Source: Methylomonas sp. EFPC3 (GTDB lineage Bacteria > Pseudomonadota > Gammaproteobacteria > Methylococcales > Methylomonadaceae). From it: a stretch of 64,000 nucleotides of DNA. The stretch lies in assembly GCF_029643245.1 (NCBI RefSeq), contig NZ_CP116398.1, forward strand, positions 2,852,001-2,916,000. The letters are read 5' to 3'. A program made the translations under genes and the position numbers. Each line of letters opens with the position of its first letter. Position 1 is the stretch's first letter. The notes beneath the pieces are model-generated. The model saw nothing but the letters and a program-made list of their open reading frames with translations. It made no database searches and was not told the origin of the DNA. Positions 17,746 through 26,763 of this stretch are shown here, one piece after another.

Positions 17746-17955
17746 AGAAACAAAGCATTCAGATTCCGCCCATCCGAGTGCTTCGAGATTGACCGACTAG
17801 AATTTCAATCGTCGAATCGCTTAATGATCTAGTTGCTGAAAAAAAGCAGCCTACATCCGACTTAGTTTAAGGATAAAACTGCTCTGCAGTGTATCAGGCC
17901 ACCTTTATTCACTGCACCCCGACACTTGATACCAGTCCCCTTTCCCCCCAATGCC

Positions 17956-18066
17956 GTTAAGTTAAGGAACAGAACGGCTGGTTCACATCCTGTAGGAGCA
18001 GGCCAGCCCTGCGACCGAAGCCGTTTGATCGCGGGCAGGGCCCGCTCCTACCATCCTTAACTTAAC
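17956..18066. repeat. REP-like palindromic element
   Basis: The outer arms GTTAAGTTAAGGA (17956-17968) and TCCTTAACTTAAC (18054-18066) are 13-bp perfect inverted repeats. Inside are GTAGGAGC (17992-17999) with GCTCCTAC (18044-18051), and GCCCTGC with GCAGGGC. The core resembles the GTAGGAGC...GCTCCTAC type of REP hairpin known from Pseudomonas. It lies in the gene-poor cargo region. Confidence 0.65.
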
Positions 18067-18199
18067 AGGTTGGTGAAAAACTCTTTTTTGCCTTTGAATG
18101 ACTCTATATTTAGTGACGATGAGGCTATTTTTCCCACTAAATGCTGGTTCGATTGAGCAAAACTAGTGTCTGAAATATGGTTTTTCACCAACCTGCTAA
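18062..18199. mobile_element. MITE-like element with terminal inverted repeats
   Basis: CAGGTTGGTGAAAAAC (18066-18081) is repeated perfectly and inverted at 18180-18195. With flanking TTAA/CTAA the ends extend to 20 bp with one mismatch. The element is about 135 bp with no coding capacity. This form fits a miniature transposable element mobilised by an unseen transposase. It directly abuts the REP-like hairpin, and its right end lies 10 bp from the stop of the 46-aa ORF. No clear target duplication can be named. Confidence 0.55.
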
Positions 18200-18208
18200 C
18201 CGAGTCAA

Positions 18209-18349
18209 TCACTCTTGCGTATACGGTAACCAAACCGCATCGACACCCGGCACAATCTCGATTTTTCGATCACTCGGAAATTGGGAGTCTCTGATGTTCG
18301 CCCAGAATATCTGATCAATCTTGATTTGAAATTCTGCTTTATAAAGCAT
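18209..18349 (-). CDS. Small ORF, 46 aa, unknown
   Basis: A 46-codon frame beginning MLYKAEFQIKIDQIFWANIR and ending VWLPYTQE. A strong ribosome-binding site, GAGGTGAT, lies six bases before the ATG, with AAGGA even closer, which is much better than chance ORFs here. The product is soluble, acidic-to-neutral and has no signal. It lies 128 bp downstream of the 152-aa gene on the same strand, which suggests a two-gene unit such as effector and immunity, or a truncated remnant. No family is recognised. Confidence 0.5.
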   Translation of the reverse strand: MLYKAEFQIKIDQIFWANIRDSQFPSDRKIEIVPGVDAVWLPYTQE

Positions 18350-18477
18350 TTCCTTATCACCTCAAAAGCAAATCCGAAAAACAGATTTTCTTAAATAATC
18401 CTGGCTACGCAAGACATATGCACCGAAATTGAGCCCAACAATACCTCACAGCGCCCATCATTATAATTCCGTAATAC

Positions 18478-18936
18478 TTACGCACTTATAGAGGTATTTC
18501 CCCAAGTAGTCTCCCATTTAGCATACGCGGTAGTCCCAACATAAGTTGCATCCTCCGAAATTCCGCCACAATGCGAAAGCACGTATGTCGGCGGTTGATT
18601 ACCGCTAGATTTCTCCTTCTTTATGTTTAACTCCACTGTTCCCCCGGTGTATACGATTCCTTTCTTGCCATCCGAATATCCAATTACGATACAACCGTAG
18701 ACAGGAACCCACACTCCGTCACCAAATAACTTATTTTTTCGAATATATTCATGCAACTGTTGTTCTTGGGCTGCATTCATAACCAATAGAGTATTCTTAC
18801 CTCCTCTACTATGAGCTGACTGACGAAGACTAGCTTTTTTGATGCCCTTAGCAACTATTTCTTTAAGCGACTCATTAGCCAAGACTTTATAAACATGATA
18901 TTTCTCAAAATCAAACGTATAAGTTACATCCGCCAC
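18478..18936 (-). CDS. Orphan 152-aa protein in the T6SS cargo region
   Basis: A protein I do not recognise. It starts MADVTYTFDFEKYHVYKVL, has a basic middle (KGIKKASLRQSAHSRGGKN) and a beta-rich C-terminal half with WVPVYGCIVIGYSDGKKGIV and YVLSHCGGISEDATY. There is no signal peptide or membrane helix. The ribosome-binding site GGAGG is well placed. The gene and its flanks are clearly more AT-rich than the neighbouring tss genes, which suggests acquisition by transfer. Its place between clpV and vgrG makes a T6SS effector, immunity or adaptor plausible, but nothing in the sequence proves it. Confidence 0.65.
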   Translation of the reverse strand: MADVTYTFDFEKYHVYKVLANESLKEIVAKGIKKASLRQSAHSRGGKNTLLVMNAAQEQQLHEYIRKNKLFGDGVWVPVYGCIVIGYSDGKKGIVYTGGTVELNIKKEKSSGNQPPTYVLSHCGGISEDATYVGTTAYAKWETTWGNTSISA

Positions 18937-19091
18937 ATTTCCTCCAGCTAACTTTTTAATTTAAAATAAATCTGCCATACAACAGCAAAACACCACACAT
19001 ATTTCCAATAAAGACCAAACGACAAAAAACCATTTAACTAATAATTAAATGTCGGCCTTAACCTATTTCCAACAGGAATATCCAACAAAAA

Positions 19092-21785
19092 TCATTCAAA
19101 CCCATAGCCAAAATCCCCACCCTCAACCTTAACCTGTACCCGCTCGATCGGCGCACCTTCCATCATCCTCGTCAAAAACTCCTCGCTGATTTTCGGTAAC
19201 ACGGTGTTGGTCAGGATCGCGTCGATCATCCGGCCGCCGCTTTCCAATTCGGTGCAGCGGCTGGCGATCAGTTTGATCACGTCGTCGTCGTAGTTGAACG
19301 GGACCTTGTGGGTTTCTTCGACCCGCTTTTTGATCCGGTTCAATTGCAAGCGGGCGATCGCGCCTATCATTTCGTCGTTTAGCGGATAGTACGGAATCAC
19401 CACCAAACGGCCGAGCAGCGCCGGCGGGAACACCTTCAGCAACGGTTCGCGTAGCGCTTTGGCAATCCCTTCCGGTTCCGGCATCAGATCCGGGTCTTTG
19501 CACAGATTGGCGATCAGGTCGGTACCGGCGTTGGTGGTCAATAAAATCAGCGTGTTTTTGAAGTCGATGACGCGGCCTTCGCCGTCTTCCATCCAGCCCT
19601 TGTCGAACACCTGGAAGAAGATTTCGTGCACGTCGGGGTGAGCTTTTTCGACCTCGTCCAGCAACACGACGCTGTAGGGCCGGCGCCGGACCGCTTCGGT
19701 CAACACCCCGCCCTCGCCGTAACCGACGTAGCCGGGAGGCGCACCTTTCAATGTCGACACGGTATGCGCTTCCTGGTATTCGCTCATGTTGATGGTAATG
19801 ACGTTCTGCTCGCCGCCGTACAAGGCTTCGGCCAAAGCCAGCGCGGTTTCGGTCTTACCGACGCCGGACGTACCGGCCAACATGAACACGCCGATCGGTT
19901 TGTTCGGATTGTCCAATCCGGCGCGCGAAGTCTGAATCCGCTTGGCAATCATCTCCAACGCATGGCGCTGGCCAATGATGCGCTGTTCCAGATTGTCGGC
20001 CAGTTTCAGCACGGTTTCGATTTCGTTCTTGACCATCCGCCCGACCGGAATGCCGGTCCAATCCTGCACCACGGCGGCGACGGCCTGATGGTCGACCGTC
20101 GGTAAGATCAACGGCGACTCGCCTTGCTGTTCATGCAATTGCGTTTGCAAGTCTTTCAATTCGGCCAACAAGGCATCGCGGTCTTCCTGCGCGTCAGTCG
20201 AATCGGTTGTTGGTTCGGCTGCACCGTCCACCGCATGTCCGGCCGAACGCAATTTGCTGCGCAGCGCCAGAATCTTGCCGACCAATTCTTTCTCGGCGTT
20301 CCAACGCTCCTCCAAACCCACCAGCCGCTCGCGTTCGGCCGCCAATTTTTCGTTGGCCAACTCTTCGCGGCCAACCACTTCGACACCGACGGTTTTTTCG
20401 CGGCCGATGATCGCCAATTCGGTTTCCAGCGCTTCGATACGCTTGCGGCAGTCGTCGACTTCGGCCGGCACGGCGTGCTGGCTGACGCCGACGCGGGCGC
20501 AAGCGGTATCCAACAGGCTAACCGCCTTGTCCGGCAGTTGCCGAGCCGGAATGTAGCGATGCGACAATTTCACCGCCGCTTCCAGCGCTTCATCCAGAAT
20601 CAGCACCTGATGGTGTTTTTCCTGCACCGATACCACGCCGCGCATCATGCGGATAGCCTTGGCTTCGTCCGGTTCGTGGACTTGCACGACTTGAAAGCGG
20701 CGGGTCAAGGCCGGATCTTTTTCGATATGTTTTTTATACTCGGCCCAGGTGGTCGCCGCGACGGTACGTAATTGGCCGCGCGCCAACGCCGGCTTCAACA
20801 GATTGGCGGCATCGCCGGTACCAGCTGCGCCGCCGGCGCCGACCAGCGTGTGAGCTTCGTCGATGAACAGAATGATCGGTTTCGGCGAAGCTTGGACTTC
20901 TTCGATGACTTGGCGCAGGCGGTTTTCGAATTCGCCTTTCATGCTGGCGCCGGCCTGCAGCAAGCCGACGTCCAAGGTGCGCAAACTGACGTCGCGCAAA
21001 GACGGCGGCACGTCGCCGGCGACAATTTTCAAAGCAAAACCTTCGACGACCGCCGTTTTGCCGACCCCGGCCTCGCCGGTCAGAATCGGATTGTTTTGGC
21101 GGCGGCGCATCAGGATGTCGATGACCTGGCGGATTTCCTCGTCGCGGCCGACAATCGGATCAATCTTGCCTTGGCGGGCCTGTTCGGTCAGGTCGACGGT
21201 GAATTGTTTCAGGGCCTCCTGCTTGCCCATCGCCGCCGGCGCTATCGCACCGCTGGCCTCGCCCGGCGTCGCGGCGATATGGCTGCCGTCCGTTGCCGTC
21301 TGGCCGTCTTCCGGCGAACCGGCAATCACATTCGGCAGCTCGTCGGAGACGCTGTCCGGTTTCAGTTTTTCGAATTCACGGGAAATGCCGATCAGCTCGT
21401 TGCGCAGACCTTTGGTTTTTAGCATGCCGACCAGCAAATGGCCGCTACGTACCTGGTTTTCGCCGAATAACAACGTGCCGTAAACCCAGCCGCGTTCGAC
21501 GCTGTCTTCGATATGCGGCGAGAAATCGGAAATCGAGGTCGAACCGCGTGGCAGCTTGTCCAGCGCTTCGGTGACTTCTTTCGCGATCCGCGACATGTCC
21601 AGGCCGTAATGCTTGATCGCCCGGTGCAGGTCGGAGTCGGGCAATTGCAGCAATTGGCTCAACCAATGCACCAATTCGACATAGGGGTTCCCGCGCAGTT
21701 TGCAAAACACCGTCGCGCTCTCAACGGCTTTGTAACAAACCCGGTTTAATTTCCCAAACAGCTTGACTCGGCTAATTTCTGCCAT
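19092..21785 (-). CDS. clpV: T6SS sheath-recycling AAA+ ATPase ClpV (TssH)
   Basis: An 897-aa Clp/Hsp100 ATPase that disassembles the contracted TssB-TssC sheath. It has an N-terminal Clp-N domain (to about residue 150), the first AAA domain with GEAGVGKT at 237-244, a coiled-coil middle domain (about 430-530), and a second AAA domain with GTSGVGKTE, NMSEYQEAHTVSTLKGAPPG and VVLLDEVEKAHPDV. The second domain and its KGAPPGYVGYGEGG loop are typical of ClpV. It is the last core gene before the cargo region. Confidence 0.97.
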   Translation of the reverse strand: MAEISRVKLFGKLNRVCYKAVESATVFCKLRGNPYVELVHWLSQLLQLPDSDLHRAIKHYGLDMSRIAKEVTEALDKLPRGSTSISDFSPHIEDSVERGWVYGTLLFGENQVRSGHLLVGMLKTKGLRNELIGISREFEKLKPDSVSDELPNVIAGSPEDGQTATDGSHIAATPGEASGAIAPAAMGKQEALKQFTVDLTEQARQGKIDPIVGRDEEIRQVIDILMRRRQNNPILTGEAGVGKTAVVEGFALKIVAGDVPPSLRDVSLRTLDVGLLQAGASMKGEFENRLRQVIEEVQASPKPIILFIDEAHTLVGAGGAAGTGDAANLLKPALARGQLRTVAATTWAEYKKHIEKDPALTRRFQVVQVHEPDEAKAIRMMRGVVSVQEKHHQVLILDEALEAAVKLSHRYIPARQLPDKAVSLLDTACARVGVSQHAVPAEVDDCRKRIEALETELAIIGREKTVGVEVVGREELANEKLAAERERLVGLEERWNAEKELVGKILALRSKLRSAGHAVDGAAEPTTDSTDAQEDRDALLAELKDLQTQLHEQQGESPLILPTVDHQAVAAVVQDWTGIPVGRMVKNEIETVLKLADNLEQRIIGQRHALEMIAKRIQTSRAGLDNPNKPIGVFMLAGTSGVGKTETALALAEALYGGEQNVITINMSEYQEAHTVSTLKGAPPGYVGYGEGGVLTEAVRRRPYSVVLLDEVEKAHPDVHEIFFQVFDKGWMEDGEGRVIDFKNTLILLTTNAGTDLIANLCKDPDLMPEPEGIAKALREPLLKVFPPALLGRLVVIPYYPLNDEMIGAIARLQLNRIKKRVEETHKVPFNYDDDVIKLIASRCTELESGGRMIDAILTNTVLPKISEEFLTRMMEGAPIERVQVKVEGGDFGYGFE

Positions 21786-21818
21786 CGCTACATTTCCTGT
21801 TCAAAAGTTAAGGTTGGT

Positions 21819-22874
21819 TTAACAGTTCGCCCCTACGGCGATAAATGGGTCTAGCAATAAATCGTCGGCGTCGCATTCGCTACTGCGCGGCCCCAGCCAC
21901 ATACTCCAGCCCAGTTGGGCATAGCCGTTCATACTGCGCTTATCCTGTTGCGGCGGAACACCCAGAGCCATTTCCGGCGGTACTTCTGCGCATTTCAATA
22001 CCAATTGGGCATCCCACACGTACTCATCGCCGACGTAATTCCTTACGGTAGACTTGACTTGTTCGAACAATACCGCGCCCGGCAACAATGCCAGATAATC
22101 GGCCAACGCCATCGGCCCCAGTACGACCTTGAATTTGTGCTGACAACCCCAGACCGAAGCACCCAGTAAGGCGGTTTGGCCTAAGCTGGCAATTTCGGGA
22201 GTTGCACCCAAACGGGTTTGTTCGGCCGGTTGGATGTCCATCCACTCGCCAACGAACTCCTCGATACGCACTCCCAGCCCCAGGACATCGGCAATCACGG
22301 CGCGCAATCCGTCGGGATGTTTGGTTTGGACGGAAAAATGGCCGGCGTAAAACAGTTTCGCCCGATCCGCCAGCGCATCCCGCTGCTGGAAAGCCTCTCC
22401 GGCAACGCCCGCCAAGCTACCCACATAAAAAGCAAAGCGGTCGGTGTGCGGCCGATCGTAATGCACTTCCGGTCGAGCATTGGCCCAAGCCCGGTAAAAC
22501 AGGCTGATCATGCGATGGTGAAACACATCGGCAAACCGGGCCAGGGTCGGGTCGTGATGGTGGCGCGCACGTTGCCGGGCGTATTCGGTCAAATGCAAGG
22601 GCAACGGACCGTTCGGGCCGAACAATCCCATAAAGTTGACTGCCAGCCGGGGCTTTGCCGAATTAGCACTCTCGGCGACGTAAGCCGAGATGGCCGACGC
22701 CGGAAATTCCAATCCGGGTTCCTGAGACAAGCGGATCGCATCGTCCCCGGCTTTCAGACTTTCTCCCAAGCGCGGCTTGTCCGGGTGCAAGGTTTCTATC
22801 AAACGCAAAGCTTCGAAAAAATCGAAGCGATCCGCGGCTTGCCGCAATTCGTCGATCAAAACGTTTGGCGGCAT
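21819..22874 (-). CDS. tssG: T6SS baseplate protein TssG
   Basis: A 351-aa TssG/ImpH/VasB baseplate protein. It starts PPNVLIDELRQAADRFDFFE, and GPNGPLPLHLTEYARQR is a family hallmark. With TssF, TssE and TssK it makes the wedge complex. The ATG at 22874 has a GTGAGG site five bases upstream and overlaps the 3' end of tssF; a start six codons earlier has no such site. Confidence 0.94.
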   Translation of the reverse strand: MPPNVLIDELRQAADRFDFFEALRLIETLHPDKPRLGESLKAGDDAIRLSQEPGLEFPASAISAYVAESANSAKPRLAVNFMGLFGPNGPLPLHLTEYARQRARHHHDPTLARFADVFHHRMISLFYRAWANARPEVHYDRPHTDRFAFYVGSLAGVAGEAFQQRDALADRAKLFYAGHFSVQTKHPDGLRAVIADVLGLGVRIEEFVGEWMDIQPAEQTRLGATPEIASLGQTALLGASVWGCQHKFKVVLGPMALADYLALLPGAVLFEQVKSTVRNYVGDEYVWDAQLVLKCAEVPPEMALGVPPQQDKRSMNGYAQLGWSMWLGPRSSECDADDLLLDPFIAVGANC

Positions 22875-24742
22875 CCCATCCTCACCGGCCATCTGGCCAC
22901 TTCGCCGCGGTCGGTAGTGCGAATCGCGGTTTCGACGAAGGAATTGATCGACACGTAACGGGCAAAGAACTGCTCCAGCACGGTACCCATTAAGAAATAC
23001 CCGCCGCCTTCGAAGGCCGATTCGTCGAGTAAGACCGATATTTCCAGACCGCGACCGAACACCATCGGCCCTTTGGAATCGATGCGCCTGACTACATTCT
23101 TCGAGCTAACCGAAATAACGCCCTCGATTTGCTTCTTGATCGCCGGCTCGCGGCTTTCCGCATACAAGCCCAATAATTCCCGCAATGCGGCGGCGCCGGT
23201 TTTCTGATCGCTGTCGATCAAGGACAAGTAATTCAGCGACAAATGGTTGATCAAGCGCCACACCGTATCCGACTCGTAGGCTGCCGGTAGCGGCCGGGTT
23301 GGCCCGGCGATACAACGGATCGATTTGACCGGCGCACTGATCTGGAGCGTAAAGTCGGTATCGCCCAAACCAACCGGCATGACCAAAGGCAAATCGCGGT
23401 TGGTGCAGAGCGTCTCGACGCCCAACTGCGCCAATTTGGTGGAATAGGGGGCCTCGGTCGCGTCGACCAGGGCGATAAACACTTCGCTGCCGATGTAGCT
23501 GGAACGCACGCCTTTGCGGCGCTGTTTGGACGACAACACCCGCTTCGTCCGCCTTAGCGCATAAAATGCGGTTTCAGCCTGATTCTGGTACGCCGATTTG
23601 GAACCGTAGAACGGCAGAAATGGTTGCTCGCCGGCTTGGTCATTTCCGTAACCGCAAACCTCGTTAACGCTGTACACTTCGAAATCCATCGGCCGGCTGC
23701 GGTCGACTACCAAATGGTATTCGGACTGGCGATGGTCGACGTGCATGCGGTCGGCGCGCTTCGGGAACAAATTGATAGCCGGCGCGCAAAACAGCGCCAA
23801 ATTGTTCTGGTCCAACGCGTTGACCAGTTGCAAATCGCTCCGGTCCAACAGCACGAACAGCTCCAGTTCCTCGCTATCGCAGGTCGCCGTCAACTGATTC
23901 AACCGCTCCAACTCGACAAACAGGTAGCGATCCGGAAACGCGAAATATTCCTGCAATATCCGGTAACCGTCGAACGAGCGCGGCGTTTGCCTGAGCAACG
24001 CCTCTTCCTGATTGAAGCCCATGCCACGCGCCACTCGGCCGTTGGCGTATTCGAAACCATGGGACGCGCCGACTTTGAATTTTGCGGCCAAGCCCACCGC
24101 GTTGGCCAAAAACTGCTCGTACAAGCGGTAAGGAATATTGCCGGAACCGCGCAAGAACAAGGGCAAGTTTTGCAGCGGCATCTTGCTGAACTTAATGCCG
24201 CCGACCGTACGCAACACGATGCGGAATGCGGCCTTGACCGTCGGCGGATAGCGTCCCGGTGTCAGCCCGCTGCTGGAAATCGCCGCCAAACTGGGCAAAT
24301 ATTCCAATTGCGCCAGTTGCAGCGGCCAAAGTTGCACCGGTTGCGAAGTCCTATATTCGCAGGCGGTTTGTTCGCCTTTCGCAATCAAGCTGCGCAGCAC
24401 AGTATCCTTAGCAATGGTCAATCCTTCCGCTAACGCCGCCTCGGCCAGATCCGGCTTGAATTCCACCACCGTCATCGACGGCGTCGCCGACAAATAATGC
24501 GGATAGACGATTTGCAATAACTGCTGGGTAAAATTCGGAAACTCGGCGTCGACTTTAAGCTGTACCCGCGCCGCCATGAAGGCAAAGCCTTCGAACAGCC
24601 GTTCGACATAAGGATCGGAACACTCGAAGGTATCCAGGCCCAGGCGACCGGCAATTTTCGGAAATTCGGCGGCGAATTCGGCCCCGACTTCCCGCACGTA
24701 TTGCAATTCGCGGTTGTAGTATTTCAGCAGTTTCGGATCCAT
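22856..24742 (-). CDS. tssF: T6SS baseplate protein TssF
   Basis: A 628-aa TssF/ImpG/VasA protein. It starts MDPKLLKYYNRELQYVREVG, with the typical FAAEFPKIAGRLGL, DPYVERLFEGFAFMAARVQL and FPNFTQQLLQIVYPHYLS segments. The C-terminal region VLLDESAFEGGGYFLMGTVL is also characteristic. It forms the baseplate wedge with TssG. The length is normal. It overlaps tssG. Confidence 0.96.
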   Translation of the reverse strand: MDPKLLKYYNRELQYVREVGAEFAAEFPKIAGRLGLDTFECSDPYVERLFEGFAFMAARVQLKVDAEFPNFTQQLLQIVYPHYLSATPSMTVVEFKPDLAEAALAEGLTIAKDTVLRSLIAKGEQTACEYRTSQPVQLWPLQLAQLEYLPSLAAISSSGLTPGRYPPTVKAAFRIVLRTVGGIKFSKMPLQNLPLFLRGSGNIPYRLYEQFLANAVGLAAKFKVGASHGFEYANGRVARGMGFNQEEALLRQTPRSFDGYRILQEYFAFPDRYLFVELERLNQLTATCDSEELELFVLLDRSDLQLVNALDQNNLALFCAPAINLFPKRADRMHVDHRQSEYHLVVDRSRPMDFEVYSVNEVCGYGNDQAGEQPFLPFYGSKSAYQNQAETAFYALRRTKRVLSSKQRRKGVRSSYIGSEVFIALVDATEAPYSTKLAQLGVETLCTNRDLPLVMPVGLGDTDFTLQISAPVKSIRCIAGPTRPLPAAYESDTVWRLINHLSLNYLSLIDSDQKTGAAALRELLGLYAESREPAIKKQIEGVISVSSKNVVRRIDSKGPMVFGRGLEISVLLDESAFEGGGYFLMGTVLEQFFARYVSINSFVETAIRTTDRGEVARWPVRMGCRQTF

Positions 24743-24748
24743 TGCCGC

Positions 24749-25249
24749 TTAATCCAATTCCTGAATACTCATTTCCCCGGTCTCCAGATCAAGGTCGCTA
24801 CGGATAAACAAATGAATCGGCAAGGGCTGCGCCCACAGGTCGCCTTCGATAGTAAAAGACAGGGCTTTGTTGCTCATTTCCTCATCGTCCTTCACCAGTT
24901 CCACCGATAGCGAATCCGGCAGGATGCGCGGTTCGAAACTGGCTATCGCCTGTTTAACCTTTTTCTGGATCTGTTTGGCATCGATCCCTGTTACCGATAC
25001 GCCGGAAAACACCGGCGAACCGAAGTTCAAAACCGAATTCGCCACGCACGGGTAGTCGCCGAGATCGATCATGCTTTCCAAGGCCGCCGTGTTCAGCAGC
25101 CAACTTAAATCGCGCAGTACGCTTTGCCGGAGCTGGCGCATCGACATGACGCGCTGTTCCCGGCTTTCTTTTTGGTTCTCCGGCGCATCGTCGGTCAAGC
25201 GGTCCAACAAGGACGGCTGTAACCGCTCAGCGTGAAGCAAATCGGCCAT
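24749..25249 (-). CDS. tssE: T6SS baseplate protein TssE (gp25-like)
   Basis: A 166-aa gp25/lysozyme-like wedge protein. The conserved SVLRDLSWLLNT and VANSVLNFGSPVFSG segments match TssE, and the EPR-type element appears as FEPRILPDSL. The start overlaps the tagJ stop by one base (TAATG), and tssF follows 6 bp later. Confidence 0.93.
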   Translation of the reverse strand: MADLLHAERLQPSLLDRLTDDAPENQKESREQRVMSMRQLRQSVLRDLSWLLNTAALESMIDLGDYPCVANSVLNFGSPVFSGVSVTGIDAKQIQKKVKQAIASFEPRILPDSLSVELVKDDEEMSNKALSFTIEGDLWAQPLPIHLFIRSDLDLETGEMSIQELD

Positions 25250-26055
25250 TATTGCGGTTCCGTTGCGGCGGCCAGTTCGATGCTGCGCACATCCAACAGC
25301 GCATAATCGTCGACATCGGTCGCCAATAAACGTTGGCCAAGGCCGTGCGCAGCGTCTGCCGCCACCGACTGCCAGTCGGTGAGTCGAGACAGGCGAATCC
25401 GGACATCGTCGGCCAGTTCCGAACCGGGGTAACGCGACGGAATAAAGCCTTCGGCTTCGCCACCGTTAACCCAGGTGAAATGGGCTGGCAGCCAGACCAA
25501 ATCGCGCAAGTCGGTCGGCTGTTCCAACTGAATCTTGCTGATTTGCATGAAGGGAATCCAATAATAACGGCCATTGATAATCGCCTCCAGACTGGGACCG
25601 AGCCGAACGTCGGCATCAGCAATCCAGGCGAATGGGGTACCGTCGATGGAGCCGGGCGTAGCCGGCGCCTGTTGCATGGCACGGCCGCGTAATTCCGCTG
25701 CGAGGGGGTGGTTGCCGTCACTTTCCAATTTCAACGCTTCCAGCATCAGGGCCATCCATTCCTGCGGTTGGCCGAAAATCAGTGGTGTGGTGCGGGCGGC
25801 AAATACTTCCTTACGCAAGGCCTCGCACTGTAAAACCTGCTCGTAGGTGCTGACCATCAGTAGAGTGGATGCATCCAGATCGCGCAACACGTTGAGTTGG
25901 TTGAGAGCCTTGTCCCACCAGCCCGATACGCAGTACAACTGGAACAATAAAACCCGCAGTTTGGCGTCCGCCGGATTCTGGCGAATCTGTTGCTGCGTTT
26001 GCTGCAAAGCGGGATCCAGTTCTCCGTTTGCGATCAGTTGCGAAACACTGAGCAT
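25249..26055 (-). CDS. tagJ: T6SS accessory protein TagJ/ImpE
   Basis: A 268-aa ImpE/TagJ protein, a tetratricopeptide-like accessory factor that binds the sheath protein TssB and modulates ClpV recruitment. The N-terminal helical repeat (LRVLLFQLYCVSGWWDKALN) and the central WIADADVRLGPSLEAIING segment are typical. The ATG at 26055 has a GGAG site seven bases upstream; an earlier ATG at 26091 is less likely. TagJ occurs only in some T6SS subtypes, often with an FHA protein, as here. Confidence 0.92.
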   Translation of the reverse strand: MLSVSQLIANGELDPALQQTQQQIRQNPADAKLRVLLFQLYCVSGWWDKALNQLNVLRDLDASTLLMVSTYEQVLQCEALRKEVFAARTTPLIFGQPQEWMALMLEALKLESDGNHPLAAELRGRAMQQAPATPGSIDGTPFAWIADADVRLGPSLEAIINGRYYWIPFMQISKIQLEQPTDLRDLVWLPAHFTWVNGGEAEGFIPSRYPGSELADDVRIRLSRLTDWQSVAADAAHGLGQRLLATDVDDYALLDVRSIELAAATEPQ

Positions 26056-26115
26056 GACTTCTCCAATAGATCGGAAAAATATCCCCGGCAACGCAAACGC
26101 TGCCGGGGACGGCGA

Positions 26116-26598
26116 TTAAAAGGTTTGGTTTTTCTTCAAGTCCCAGCCTTTGAACGCGCCGGCGGTAGCTGATTTGCCTTCGCCGAAGGTGCTGTACTTC
26201 ATTTTGGCCTGGTTGAAGTTGAGGGAGATCGATTCAGAGGGACGCTCGCCGCCGCTGCTTTGGCTATAGCCGCTGACGATGGCTTCCGAAAGTTCGATCT
26301 CCAAATAGACCTGTTGTTTGGTATCGGCACCGCCGGTTTGAATGAAATGAATCGTCGCAGTGCCCAAGCTTTTGCCGCAAATGGCCTGCATCCACAAGTC
26401 CACTGAGGCAACGTCCATGCTTTTGGTGATGGCCACTTCCGAAAAAGACGGATTGCTGGTATCCCGGTCTTTACCGGCGCCGCTGGTGCTGATCGCACGG
26501 CCTACGCCCCATGACAGGGAATCAATCGTGATCCAATCCGCGTGGCCCTCGACGGTACTGTCGCCTTTAATTTCGGTTGCAAATTTCAATAAAATCAT
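26116..26598 (-). CDS. hcp: T6SS tube protein Hcp (TssD)
   Basis: A 160-aa Hcp1-type tube protein forming stacked hexamers. Family features are LLKFATEIKGDSTVEGHADW at the start, the SKSMDVASVDLWM-like helix and the closing GWDLKKNQ. A strong AAGGAG site precedes the ATG. The 165-bp gap after tssC holds two copies of CGGGATTTATA 24 bp apart (26647-26657 and 26671-26681) and a GCTCGATCGAGC palindrome, so hcp may have its own transcription or processing signal. Confidence 0.95.
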   Translation of the reverse strand: MILLKFATEIKGDSTVEGHADWITIDSLSWGVGRAISTSGAGKDRDTSNPSFSEVAITKSMDVASVDLWMQAICGKSLGTATIHFIQTGGADTKQQVYLEIELSEAIVSGYSQSSGGERPSESISLNFNQAKMKYSTFGEGKSATAGAFKGWDLKKNQTF

Positions 26599-26763
26599 AC
26601 TGCTCTCCTTTCCACTTTGGTCATTAAAACAAACGGGTATGCCACCCGGGATTTATAGGTCCCGGCAATGCGGGATTTATAAAATTTCTTGCCGCTCACC
26701 GCGGCGAGCCGAATGCTCATCACAACAATCCGCAAGGCATCCGGCTCGATCGAGCAATCCAAT

